From: Aporhodopirellula aestuarii
GTDB taxonomy: Bacteria; Planctomycetota; Planctomycetia; Pirellulales; Pirellulaceae
Length of the DNA stretch: 64,000 nucleotides
Assembly (NCBI RefSeq): GCF_023701485.1
Contig: NZ_JAMQBK010000039.1
Location: 250,476-314,475 of the forward strand
Reading direction: 5' to 3'
Below the pieces are notes generated by a model. That model saw only the letters and a program-made list of their open reading frames with translations, made no database searches and was not told where the DNA came from. Shown piece after piece: positions 25,404 to 34,500 of the stretch. The stretch's first letter is position 1. Each line of letters begins with the position of its first letter. Both the position numbers and the translations under genes were made by a program.

Positions 25404-26522
25404 ATGAAGCGAACGGAAATCGCCGAAAACAAAATCACCCGTTATGCACGCCGTGCAGCGATTGCTGCATGTGTGTTGGCAACGCTCCCGTCTATCGGAT
25501 GCCGCAGCGGTAAACCAGGTTGGAACATGTTTGGTCGCCGGGGCGAGCCTTCTGCCGAGATGCTCGCCGGCAGTGGTCCGACCACCACTTACCCCACCCC
25601 GCCATCGGCTCGAGCCACACCGGAAGCGATCGCATCGATTGCTGGTGGAACCGCGCCGGTCAATTCAAACGCAACTCCGTCAACGCCTAGTCCACCTACC
25701 GGAACCAATCCGTACGCGTTGGCTGGCAATCGGATGAAGGGGCCTGAGGACGGAGTCCCGACCGGTTTCCCGACCAGTATGCCGTCGACGTCATCGACGA
25801 ACCCCACGCCTTCGACTTCGTTGGCGGCGGGCAACCAATCTGTTCCACCGGCCTATGCGCTGCCGGGGCGAACCAGCACGGCACAACCTAGCTACGCAGC
25901 GGCAGCATCAAACGGTTACGCCGTCACCGCACCTTCGTCGACGCCATCAACCCCACCATCGGCAACGTCGATGCCATCGGGGTACCAACTCGGAACTAAG
26001 TCACCTACGGCTTCATCGACGTCGGTAGCAAATACCACGAGTGTGTCGCCTCAACAAACCAAATCGGCGTTTGCGATGCCGCCTTTGAATGAGATGACAC
26101 CAACGCGACTTGCAGCGGGAACATCGAGTTCGTCCGGATCCACCGGTTCGAGTTCCGGTGGCTTCACGCTCCCAAGCGGTATCGTGCCATCGGTAACTAG
26201 CGCGGTCGCTTCAAATCCAAGTTCATCGTCGCCTGCGGTTTCGAGCCCGAACGCTCCTGCGAATGCTTCCACCGGAGCTTCACAATCCGCGGTCGCTTCG
26301 TTAACTCTGCCGCCTTCGAGTGCGGCACCGGCGGGTGCGTCGACACCGATCGACAGCACAAAATCCGGTTATGGAAGTTCGGCTGAATACCAAACCGCGA
26401 CAGCTGGCAACTCAACGACCAGTAGCACTTCGAGTAGCGGCAGCGTCCAGCCGGCCGGATACATGCCCGGAAGCACGAGCAAGGCGTCCAGCTATCCGAC
26501 CACGAATTTGATGGTTCGGTAG
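25404..26522 (+). CDS. Ser/Thr/Pro-rich exported protein, possible lipoprotein
   Basis: This 372-residue low-complexity protein starts at the ATG at 25404, chosen because AAGGA lies 7 bases before it and because the signal peptide follows directly (K-I-T-R-Y-A-R-R-A-A-I-A-A-C-V-L-A-T-L-P-S-I-G-C); two in-frame ATGs upstream (25350, 25362) would add up to 18 residues. S-I-G-C is an imperfect lipobox. The mature chain is almost entirely Ser, Thr, Pro, Ala and Gly with no domain recognised, like wall-spanning or glycosylated stalk proteins. Short Ser/Thr/Pro-rich stretches recur, but no long exact tandem repeat was seen. It ends six bases before the convergent permease gene. Confidence 0.7.
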   Translation: MKRTEIAENKITRYARRAAIAACVLATLPSIGCRSGKPGWNMFGRRGEPSAEMLAGSGPTTTYPTPPSARATPEAIASIAGGTAPVNSNATPSTPSPPTGTNPYALAGNRMKGPEDGVPTGFPTSMPSTSSTNPTPSTSLAAGNQSVPPAYALPGRTSTAQPSYAAAASNGYAVTAPSSTPSTPPSATSMPSGYQLGTKSPTASSTSVANTTSVSPQQTKSAFAMPPLNEMTPTRLAAGTSSSSGSTGSSSGGFTLPSGIVPSVTSAVASNPSSSSPAVSSPNAPANASTGASQSAVASLTLPPSSAAPAGASTPIDSTKSGYGSSAEYQTATAGNSTTSSTSSSGSVQPAGYMPGSTSKASSYPTTNLMVR

Positions 26523-26528
26523 TCACGT

Positions 26529-28115
26529 CTAATCGCGACGCGAGTGGCTTTCGTTATAGAACTTCGTGGCCGCGATGCGCCACGCCGACCAGCTGAGCAC
26601 GATGATCGCGACGAGGTACCAGAATGCCAACGAGGCTTCGTGGTACCTCGAGCCGCTGTGCAGGAGCCCGAAGAGACGGGTGCCTACCGTGGTCACACCC
26701 GGTGGCAGTACCGGCAACGCCGCAGGCACATCTCCGCTGGCAACGACAGCGGCGATGATCAATGCCGCCAAGCCGCTCGTCCATATCAGCGGTAGTTCGA
26801 TGCGAAACAAACGCGTCGCCCAATTGCCGTCGAGTCGGCTCGACTGCCATACCGGTTGGCTGATCTGGCCATAGCCGATTCGCAGGAGGATGTAGGCGAT
26901 CACGCCGCTGCGGACACCCACAGAGAAGATGGTCGGTATCAACGTTTGTGTTGCCAGCAGCTCGCCGCCTGGTATTCCGGATGCGAACAAATGAACGACT
27001 GCCATGGCGACAACCGGTCCCGGGATCAGAAACAACATGGTCATCGCGCAGTCGATGAGCCAGCCGACGCGGGCGTCACCCCGTCCCCATCTCGCCAACG
27101 CCCAGGCCAGCGGTGTGACCGCTAACGAGGTAAACAACGCGAGTTGCAGCGTCCACGCGTATTCGCTGGCGAACATTGAGGGCGCGTTCCCGATCGAACG
27201 CACACATGCCTGCCACGACCAACTTGCGACAGGGATTCCCCCTTCGACTTCAACGAGATGGCCCGCTTGCACAATCAGTCCCGCCGCGATCGCGCCTTGG
27301 CAAACTAGCAGCGACGCGAGCATACCGACGATCGATGCGGCCACTCCAACGCGTTGCCACTTGTTCGCGTCGAATTGCACTTCGCCGTCACTGTCTCGAA
27401 AATCGGTTGACGCGCGATCGTGGTGACTTCTACCTGGGGTGTGCAATTGTCGGTGACGCAGTCGCAGCCAGACGATCGCGGGAATGCCACCGACGATCAT
27501 GGGCAACCAAGTCGTCACGGTGATCGCGGTCATGTTCGGATCGAGGGCGTAGAAAAGATAGAACTGATCGGCAACCGTTCGGACGCTGTGCAGATCGGCG
27601 ACGCTCATTTCTGTCGCCGCGAGCATCCAGACGATCACGACCGAGGCGAGTACCCAGGGGCGCGCGATTGGTAGTCGCACGCGAAACCACGCCGCCATGT
27701 TCCCGTAATCCAATGCGGAATGTTGGATGATTTCGGGGGCGATGTTGCGGGTCGCCCAGAACGTTGCCATCGCGACGATGGCGGCGCCATGAACGCCGTG
27801 AATCCAACCAACCCACAGCAGATTGCCGCCGGTCATGGTCTTGACCAACCACCCGAATTTTCCCGCGGTCGATTCCCAAACCGCCGCGTGCAGGATCAGG
27901 GGCGTCGCGATGGAAAACATCATCGCCAGGATCCAGGTTGACACCAGTCCTTGGCGGAGTCGGTCGAGGATGCGTGCTTTGGCGCGGAACTGGGCGAGCA
28001 TCGCGGTGCTCGCGGCGGCTGGAATTCCGATCACGATGGCGATTGTCGATGAGACCAGCATCAACGCGAACGTCGTCCTGATCGCAGCGGTCCAGTCGTC
28101 GGCAAACGCGTCCAT
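26529..28115 (-). CDS. ABC transporter permease, double-length FbpB/ThiP type
   Basis: This 528-residue integral membrane protein has about 12 hydrophobic segments in two similar halves joined by a hydrophilic His/Arg/Asp-rich linker (about residues 222-258). Each half has the pattern of the binding-protein-dependent permease core, with coupling-helix sequences such as R-L-P-I-A-R-P-W in the first and R-I-E-L-P-L-I-W in the second. Such fused permeases import iron(III), thiamine or sulfate/molybdate-type anions; the substrate is not deducible. The ATG at 28115 is used rather than the TTG two codons earlier. No ATPase or binding protein is adjacent, so partners must be encoded elsewhere. It is convergent with the Ser/Thr-rich protein gene and divergent from the UbiB gene. 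Confidence 0.82.
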   Translation of the reverse strand: MDAFADDWTAAIRTTFALMLVSSTIAIVIGIPAAASTAMLAQFRAKARILDRLRQGLVSTWILAMMFSIATPLILHAAVWESTAGKFGWLVKTMTGGNLLWVGWIHGVHGAAIVAMATFWATRNIAPEIIQHSALDYGNMAAWFRVRLPIARPWVLASVVIVWMLAATEMSVADLHSVRTVADQFYLFYALDPNMTAITVTTWLPMIVGGIPAIVWLRLRHRQLHTPGRSHHDRASTDFRDSDGEVQFDANKWQRVGVAASIVGMLASLLVCQGAIAAGLIVQAGHLVEVEGGIPVASWSWQACVRSIGNAPSMFASEYAWTLQLALFTSLAVTPLAWALARWGRGDARVGWLIDCAMTMLFLIPGPVVAMAVVHLFASGIPGGELLATQTLIPTIFSVGVRSGVIAYILLRIGYGQISQPVWQSSRLDGNWATRLFRIELPLIWTSGLAALIIAAVVASGDVPAALPVLPPGVTTVGTRLFGLLHSGSRYHEASLAFWYLVAIIVLSWSAWRIAATKFYNESHSRRD

Positions 28116-28227
28116 CGGCAAAATCGATACCTTCCTAAATATGATGAGAATCGCCAGAGTGTAGCCGAGCGGATTCTGCTTTTAACCGTCCCGAAACGAC
28201 AACCCGGTGGTTAATGTAACGCTAGTG

Positions 28228-29967
28228 ATGAAATTGACCTCCATTCCGAGCCTGTACCGCAATCTACGTCGTGGACGTGAGATTCTGGTGGTGCTGCGCC
28301 GCTACGGGTTGGCCGATTGGCTGAGCCGCTCGCAACGGTTGCCGTTTCGAGATTGGATCAAAGATCGATCCGGCGTGCCATTGACTCAGTACTCGCGGGT
28401 CGAGCGGATTCGGATGGCGATCACCGAATTAGGTCCGACTTTCATCAAAGTCGGCCAAGTTCTCGCCTCACGTCCCGACTTGGTCGGAGTTGAACTCGCC
28501 GATGAGCTCAAACGACTTCGCGGCCGCGTCGAGCCCGACTCGGCCGATCAGGTGCGAGCGACGTTGCGGTCTGAACTCGGCGACGACTTTGAGAAAGACT
28601 TCTCGTCGATTTGCTACACACCGCTGGCGACCGCTTCGATCGGTCAAGTTCACCGGGCCGTGCTGCTCGATGGCAGCCGTGTGGTGTTGAAAGTCCAACG
28701 GGCCGGGATCGACCGGTTGATGCGACAGGACCTCGAAGTTCTCGAAGGTCTCGCGCAGTTGGCTGCCAGGGTTGACTCCATCGCGGTGTGGGGGCCGAGG
28801 GAAATGGTCCGGCAATTACGCCCGATGGTGTTGCACGAACTCGACTTCAATCGCGAACGGGGCAGCTTGAAACAGTTCGCCGAGATGCTTTCTGGGGACC
28901 AAGGCGAAGTCGTTGTCCCGACGGTGATCGATCACCTGTGCACGCGACGCGTACTCGTGATGGAAGAAATGATTGGCGCCCCTTTGGCGACGCTTTTTGC
29001 CCATCATTTGCCGGCTACGGAGTATCCCGAATCGCCGTCGGAGGAGCGTTCGGACACGCCGCGAATCACGAAAAAAGACCTGCCACCGGACATCGGCTCG
29101 CGACTGGCGAAAATCTATTTGAAGATGGTTTTCGAAGATGGGTTCTTTCACGCCGATCCGCATCCGGGGAACCTGATTTTTCTGACAGACGGACGGCTGG
29201 GGATTCTTGATTTCGGGATGACCGGCCGGATCGACGAGACGCTGAGAGAGTCAATCGAAGAAATGCTGTTTGCAATCAACTCGGGTGACCGCAGACGATT
29301 GACCCGGTTGATACGCGGAGTTGGAAACCCACGTCTGGATCTCGATCAAGCGGCGTTGGAAATCGATGTTGCCGACTTCGTCGATACGTACGGCCGACAA
29401 ACGCTCGATCGCTTTGATTTAGGTGGGGCGCTGAACGAACTCACCGAGATCTTGCATCGACACGGCATCACGTTACCGAATCAGTCCGCGTTGCTATTGA
29501 AGATGCTGATCTCGTTAGAGGGAACGCTGCGTGAACTTGGTGTCGGTTTTGATTCGCTCGACATCGTGCAAACGTACCTGCGGCGGGTGATGCTCAGGCG
29601 GCTGACCCCGCGACGCCGGCTCCGTCAAGCTCGACGGATTTATCTAGAAAACGAAGCCTTTCTCGAGGAGGCTCCCGAGCAGATTCTCGCGGTCCTTAAT
29701 CAGACGCGGCTGGGAAACCTGCAATTGCGACTCGATCCGAAACGGATCACCCCCGCGGTGAACCGGTTGGTGGTCGGGCTGATGGCGAGCGCCGTTTTTC
29801 TCGGTTCTTCGTTGCTGCTGGCATACGAGGTGCCTCCGGTCTTATTTCCAGAAACGAAGGTTGCCGGGATCGAGCGACTCAGCGTGTTGGGCCTGATCGG
29901 AATTCTCGCCAGCATGTCGGTGATGACGGCGCTATGCATCACGATCTTGAGTAGCGACCGAGATTAG
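28228..29967 (+). CDS. UbiB/AarF-family atypical kinase
   Basis: This 579-residue ABC1/ADCK/UbiB protein belongs to a family of atypical kinase-ATPases tied to quinone or isoprenoid-lipid metabolism. The family hallmark K-x-G-Q motif is seen as F-I-K-V-G-Q-V-L-A-S-R-P-D (about residues 75-87), followed by A-S-I-G-Q-V-H-R-A, V-V-L-K-V-Q-R, D-F-N-R-E-R-G, M-V-F-E-D-G-F-F-H-A-D-P-H-P-G-N and I-L-D-F-G-M-T-G. Two hydrophobic helices at the C-terminus (about 515-575) would anchor it in the membrane. The ATG at 28228 is preferred over a GTG 21 bases upstream. No ubiquinone or menaquinone gene is adjacent, so the exact role is open. Confidence 0.92.
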   Translation: MKLTSIPSLYRNLRRGREILVVLRRYGLADWLSRSQRLPFRDWIKDRSGVPLTQYSRVERIRMAITELGPTFIKVGQVLASRPDLVGVELADELKRLRGRVEPDSADQVRATLRSELGDDFEKDFSSICYTPLATASIGQVHRAVLLDGSRVVLKVQRAGIDRLMRQDLEVLEGLAQLAARVDSIAVWGPREMVRQLRPMVLHELDFNRERGSLKQFAEMLSGDQGEVVVPTVIDHLCTRRVLVMEEMIGAPLATLFAHHLPATEYPESPSEERSDTPRITKKDLPPDIGSRLAKIYLKMVFEDGFFHADPHPGNLIFLTDGRLGILDFGMTGRIDETLRESIEEMLFAINSGDRRRLTRLIRGVGNPRLDLDQAALEIDVADFVDTYGRQTLDRFDLGGALNELTEILHRHGITLPNQSALLLKMLISLEGTLRELGVGFDSLDIVQTYLRRVMLRRLTPRRRLRQARRIYLENEAFLEEAPEQILAVLNQTRLGNLQLRLDPKRITPAVNRLVVGLMASAVFLGSSLLLAYEVPPVLFPETKVAGIERLSVLGLIGILASMSVMTALCITILSSDRD

Positions 29968-30022
29968 ACGGCGATTCTTGGCTGGGCGTTTTCGGTGTCG
30001 ATGTGATCCTGGAAATGACGCG

Positions 30023-30895
30023 TTACGCCGCGATTCGCTTGGCCGAGGTGCTGGGGACGATATGGCTACCGAGCGTTTGAATCTCGAGCGAGAGCAATCT
30101 CCGCACGACTTCACTGACCGCGGGACGCTGCGCCGGGTCAGCGGCCACCATGTGTTCGATCAGTTCGGCGACCGGTTCAATCGTGCTCTGAGCTACCGGT
30201 GCGGTTGCAGAAAGACTCTCCCACAACACACGTCCGAGCGCAAAGACGTCCATCGCGGGAAGTGCGGCGGTTTTTCCGCTCATCAACTCGGGTGAAGCAT
30301 AATCAGGCGTCCCGCGGAACACGCGGTGCATGGGGCTGTGCGTTTGCGTTGCAAATCCGAGGTCGACGAGTGTCGCGTGGCCTTGGGAATCGATCAGGAT
30401 ATTGTCGGGTTTGACGTCGCAGTGGACCCATCCGGCACTGTGCATCTTCTCCAGCGCCTGGGCAACTTGGCGGGTCCACCAAAGCGCAACCGGCACGGCA
30501 AAATGCGGGATTTGGCGTGTCCTTTCGTCCATCGAAACGGCAGCTAATCGCGGCATCACCACGTAAGGTGCATGGGGAGAACCGGATGCATCGAGAATCG
30601 CGATCAAGTTCGGATGTGTGATCCCGGAAGCCTGAATGGCTTGCCCGATTTGTCGCTGAGCTTCACGGACCGCGTTCGGGTTGGGTGACTCTGCTTGGCT
30701 GGAGGGAACGACGCCCGCGACGGTCTTCAACACGTAGTCGTAACGAGGGTTTCCCTGACTGTCGGCGGGTTGCGCGAGGAAAAGATCGGTTCCCGCTCCG
30801 CGAGTCAACCGTGCGCCCAGTCTCCAGATCCCAAGGATTTGTCCTGTTCCTTGTGGGGATTCGGTATCCGGGGACACTGCAGGACGGTCGAACAT
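30023..30895 (-). CDS. Small Ser/Thr kinase-like protein with altered catalytic loop
   Basis: This 290-residue protein consists almost only of a kinase fold. The nucleotide loop is weak (T-R-G-A-G-T-D), and Lys57 in Y-V-L-K-T-V can serve as the ATP lysine. The catalytic loop is H-C-D-V-K-P-D-N (158-165), with Cys159 where most have Arg, and the metal motif is D-L-G (178-180). G-T-P-D-Y-A-S-P-E marks the activation-segment end and A-D-P-A-Q-R-P the last helix. Asp160 and Asn165 are retained, so activity is plausible though the non-RD loop suggests it does not need activation-loop phosphorylation. There is no membrane segment or accessory domain. It is convergent with the UbiB gene, 55 bases apart. 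Confidence 0.85.
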   Translation of the reverse strand: MFDRPAVSPDTESPQGTGQILGIWRLGARLTRGAGTDLFLAQPADSQGNPRYDYVLKTVAGVVPSSQAESPNPNAVREAQRQIGQAIQASGITHPNLIAILDASGSPHAPYVVMPRLAAVSMDERTRQIPHFAVPVALWWTRQVAQALEKMHSAGWVHCDVKPDNILIDSQGHATLVDLGFATQTHSPMHRVFRGTPDYASPELMSGKTAALPAMDVFALGRVLWESLSATAPVAQSTIEPVAELIEHMVAADPAQRPAVSEVVRRLLSLEIQTLGSHIVPSTSAKRIAA

Positions 30896-31552
30896 CGTGA
30901 CACTCTTGGGCGATTAGTCGGGACGGGTTTCCGATTACGATCATCGTCCCGCTAAGCCGGAGCAGGCAAATCGGCTGCAGCCAACCGAGATAACCGCTAC
31001 AGCCGTCACAGTCAGGCGATCTCCCAACCGGCGAGATCCACCGGGACGCGTCGGCCCCCTACCCACTAACGAAACGCACACAGGCTTCGAGGGTTTCGGC
31101 AGCACATCGCGTCAATGTGATTCCTGCGGGAAGCGGGGCGGGTGATGTTTTGTGCTTCCGTTGGAGGGAGGCGAGGCGATCAAAAAGGACGCACCTACGC
31201 GGCGAGCGGTCCCGTTGTGGAAAAAACTAGGTTCTTCCGCTCCCAGTGAGGGGGTTTGGTTGGTGCCGAATGCGGCCTGAGGTGCGATTATGCGGGTTGG
31301 GCGGGCAAAGGCCGCAAACACCGGGAACTTTGTGGGCTTCAATCGCGTCGGAAACGTTGCATTTCGTTGACAGCGTAGCGCGCCGAATTAGACTCGCTGA
31401 TTCGCGGACGTGGATTTAATCAAAATTCGCATCCGGGTTGCTCCAGCCGCCTTGGTAACGCTTACTGGCTGCGAGATGAGAAATTCTGCACCGTTGTCTG
31501 CCACTGCTTTTCCTATTCTGGTCCCACGGGCCCCCTCCGCCAGAGACCCTCG
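30896..31552. other. 657-base region upstream of the giant surface protein gene
   Basis: The space between the divergent small kinase gene and the surface protein gene holds a promoter-like pair (31367-31394). No ORF has convincing composition. A C-rich stretch with few repeats follows the kinase start; nothing else was recognised. Confidence 0.5.
31367..31394 (+). promoter_or_regulatory. Candidate sigma-70-type promoter of the surface protein gene
   Basis: A perfect TTGACA (31367-31372) is followed after 16 bases by TAGACT (31389-31394, 4 of 6). This would give a leader of about 150 bases before the ATG at 31553. Confidence 0.45.
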
Positions 31553-34500
31553 ATGAATCTTCGTCAGTCCTTCCAAACGTCGTCGGATCGGTCACACTCC
31601 TCGACCTCCTCGTCCGATGCCACTGGCCCCTCACAAACTCGTCGATCTCGTCGGCGCGACAAGACGAACACCCGCCGCAAGTCGTCCCGTCGGTTAACGA
31701 TGGAAGGACTCGAGCGTCGGCAACTGCTCGCGGCAAACTCGCTAATCTCGATTCCCGGAATCGATGACTACGATGGCGCCCGCAACATCGGCAGTGTTTC
31801 GTCATTTCGGTACCAAGAAAAAGAATCGCCCCAACTCAACGGGGTGAATGATTTTTACCAGAATGCGGAGTTCGTGCCGTTGGGCAACGGTACGGGCCAG
31901 CGTGACACGATCGACATCACCGGTTCGGTGGGCTTCACGCAGTTCGGTACTCAGTTCATCAGCGATATCGACTACTACAGTTTTGATTTGAAAGCGGGTG
32001 ACATTCTCGATATCGCCACGCTTGGCGCGGTGACGACGTTCGATGTCTTCTTGCCAAGTGCGTTTGATTCAAGCCAAGCGAGCGGACGTTTTTGGTTTGC
32101 GCAAGACGACCCTTTTTCGAGTTACCCGATCGATTCGCCACTGCAAACTCTTGGCAACGCCAATGCAGCTCAGGTGGTTCCGTTCGATGGACGTTACACG
32201 ATCGCCGTTTCGGCAGAGTCGGGACTTTCAAGTTATACAATTGGTCTACGAACTTACCGTCCAGTGACCGAAAGTCTACCGATTGGTCAGGGACAAATTG
32301 TGTTCTTGGACTTCGACGGCGGCAGTTTCGCACGCGATGATTTCAACGCCTTTTTGGCAAATCCCGGCATCCCAACGGGAGGACGATTCCGGATTCCGGA
32401 CATCAGTCAAACGCTCGACGATGCGGGGGTCGTTGTTTCCTCCATTAATCAGTACCAACAAATTGCTGACCGGATCGTCAGTACGGTCGAACAGCAGTTC
32501 GCAGACATTGGAGTCTACGGTTCCAATGGATCGTACAGCAGCACGGGCAATCCCGGTGAATATGGCATCACGATTCTCAACAGTTTCGACCATCCCGACC
32601 CGGGCGACAATCCGCTGGTAACACGTGTTGTTTTCGGTTCGACAAACTCGTTTGAAGACATTGCTCCCGCGTTGGGACTGGCTCAAACACTCGACGTTGG
32701 TAACTTTGATTTAAGTGAGAGCGTACTCGTTTGGTTGGACGAAGAAGTCACTGCTTCCGAAGCTGTCGAAACGAGTGCCGCATTCAGCTTGTTTGATGTC
32801 CTTGGACTCGAAATCGGTGCAACGACGACCCACGAACTTGCTCACGTCTTTGGGCTCTACCACACCGACGGTACCAACCTCACTCCATCGTTGATCGATG
32901 GTGGTGGCGCACTGAACGAAGAGAACGGACTGGGTGTCGGGCCAGACGGAATCCTCGGCACGATGGATGATATTCCCGTTCGCTTCCGAACGGACTTTGT
33001 CGATCCAGGTGGAGTGATCTCGTTTGGAACACTTTATAGTGCAGATGCGATCTCCCACACGCTGGCAACTGGTACCAGAGGCGGTTCGCTCACGGGACGC
33101 GTCTTTAATGACCTCAACAGCGACGGCGTGGGCACGAGCGACCCGGGACTTTCCGGCGTTACCGTTTTTGCGGACGCCAATAACAACGGCTTGCTCGACG
33201 CGACCGAAGCAAATGCGGTGACAGGCGCAGACGGATCGTATTCACTGAACGTCGCCGCTGGCACCTACACCGTCATTGCGATGACGCCCTCTAACTTCAC
33301 CGCGACGACTAGCACTTCGCAGACGGTAACAACGACGACAAGTGGCGCCGTCGCACCGACGTTTGGATTTGGACAAGTCAATCCGGACATTACTGGTAAA
33401 AAGTTTGCCGACTTAAACGGCAACGGTGCACTCGATGCGGGTGAACCGGGCGTGGAAGGAGCCTATATCTACGCCGACCTCGATGGCGACAACCGGCCCG
33501 ACCTCGGCGAGCCTTTTGACATTACCGACGCCAACGGTTTTTACACACTCGACCTTCCGATACTTGGTCGTGCCTATGCAATTCGTGAAGTCGAAGAACC
33601 CGGCTTCATTCGGACGTTGCCGTCGAACGCCGAAGGTGAATGGGTTATCAACTACACCGGCGGACCACTCGGCAACAACTATCACTTCGGTGGTTTGCCC
33701 TCGCGTGACTACGGTGACGCTCCAGACACGTACTCGACCAGCATCGCAGCAGGTGGACCGAGTCACGGGACGCTCACCGGTTTGACGATCGGTACGCAAA
33801 TCGATCGTGAATCGGACGGCGTTCCGACTGCCGACGCTAGTGGCGACGATGTTGTGAACACCACCACTGGGCAATTCGATGACGAAGACGGCGTCGTGCA
33901 AACCGTTGCTCTGCGACCCGGTGCGACAGGAATCATCACTGTCACCTTGACTAACACCACCGGCAGCACCGGCTACCTGCAAGCTTGGCTCGATCTCAAT
34001 GCCGACGGCGATTTCCTGGATGCCGGCGAGCAGCTTCGTACCGATGCGATTCTGGGAACCGGAACCCACAACATCAACGTGACATTGCCGTCCACGTTTG
34101 ACGTTAACATTGATGGCACTGCCGATGGCGTGCTCAATACGTTTAGCCGTTTCCGATACAGTCTCACGCCAGGCCTCGGTGTGGGCGGTGGTGCCGACAC
34201 CGGAGAAGTAGAAGATCATCCGATCCGGATTCTGGCAGCGGGCAACAACGACGATGCGGCAACGGATGATTTTGTCACCGTGCCCCAGAATGCGATCGCA
34301 TTTCCAATTGACGTCCTCGCCAATGACTTCAGTTTGCCGACGAACCCGTTGACGATTACCAACCTCAACGTGAACGGTACGAAAGGGATCGTGTCGATCT
34401 CGGGGTCAGCAGGGAATCAGGTCATCCTGTACTCGCCTCCTTCCAACTTCACTGGGATCGATCGATTCACCTATTTCCTTAGCGACGGCAGTTTCGCAGT

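Noticed and set aside
25750-26500. Apparent tandem repeat or CRISPR-like pattern in the Ser/Thr/Pro-rich gene
   Set aside because: Similar codons recur because the protein is compositionally biased, but there is no fixed-length repeat-spacer structure.
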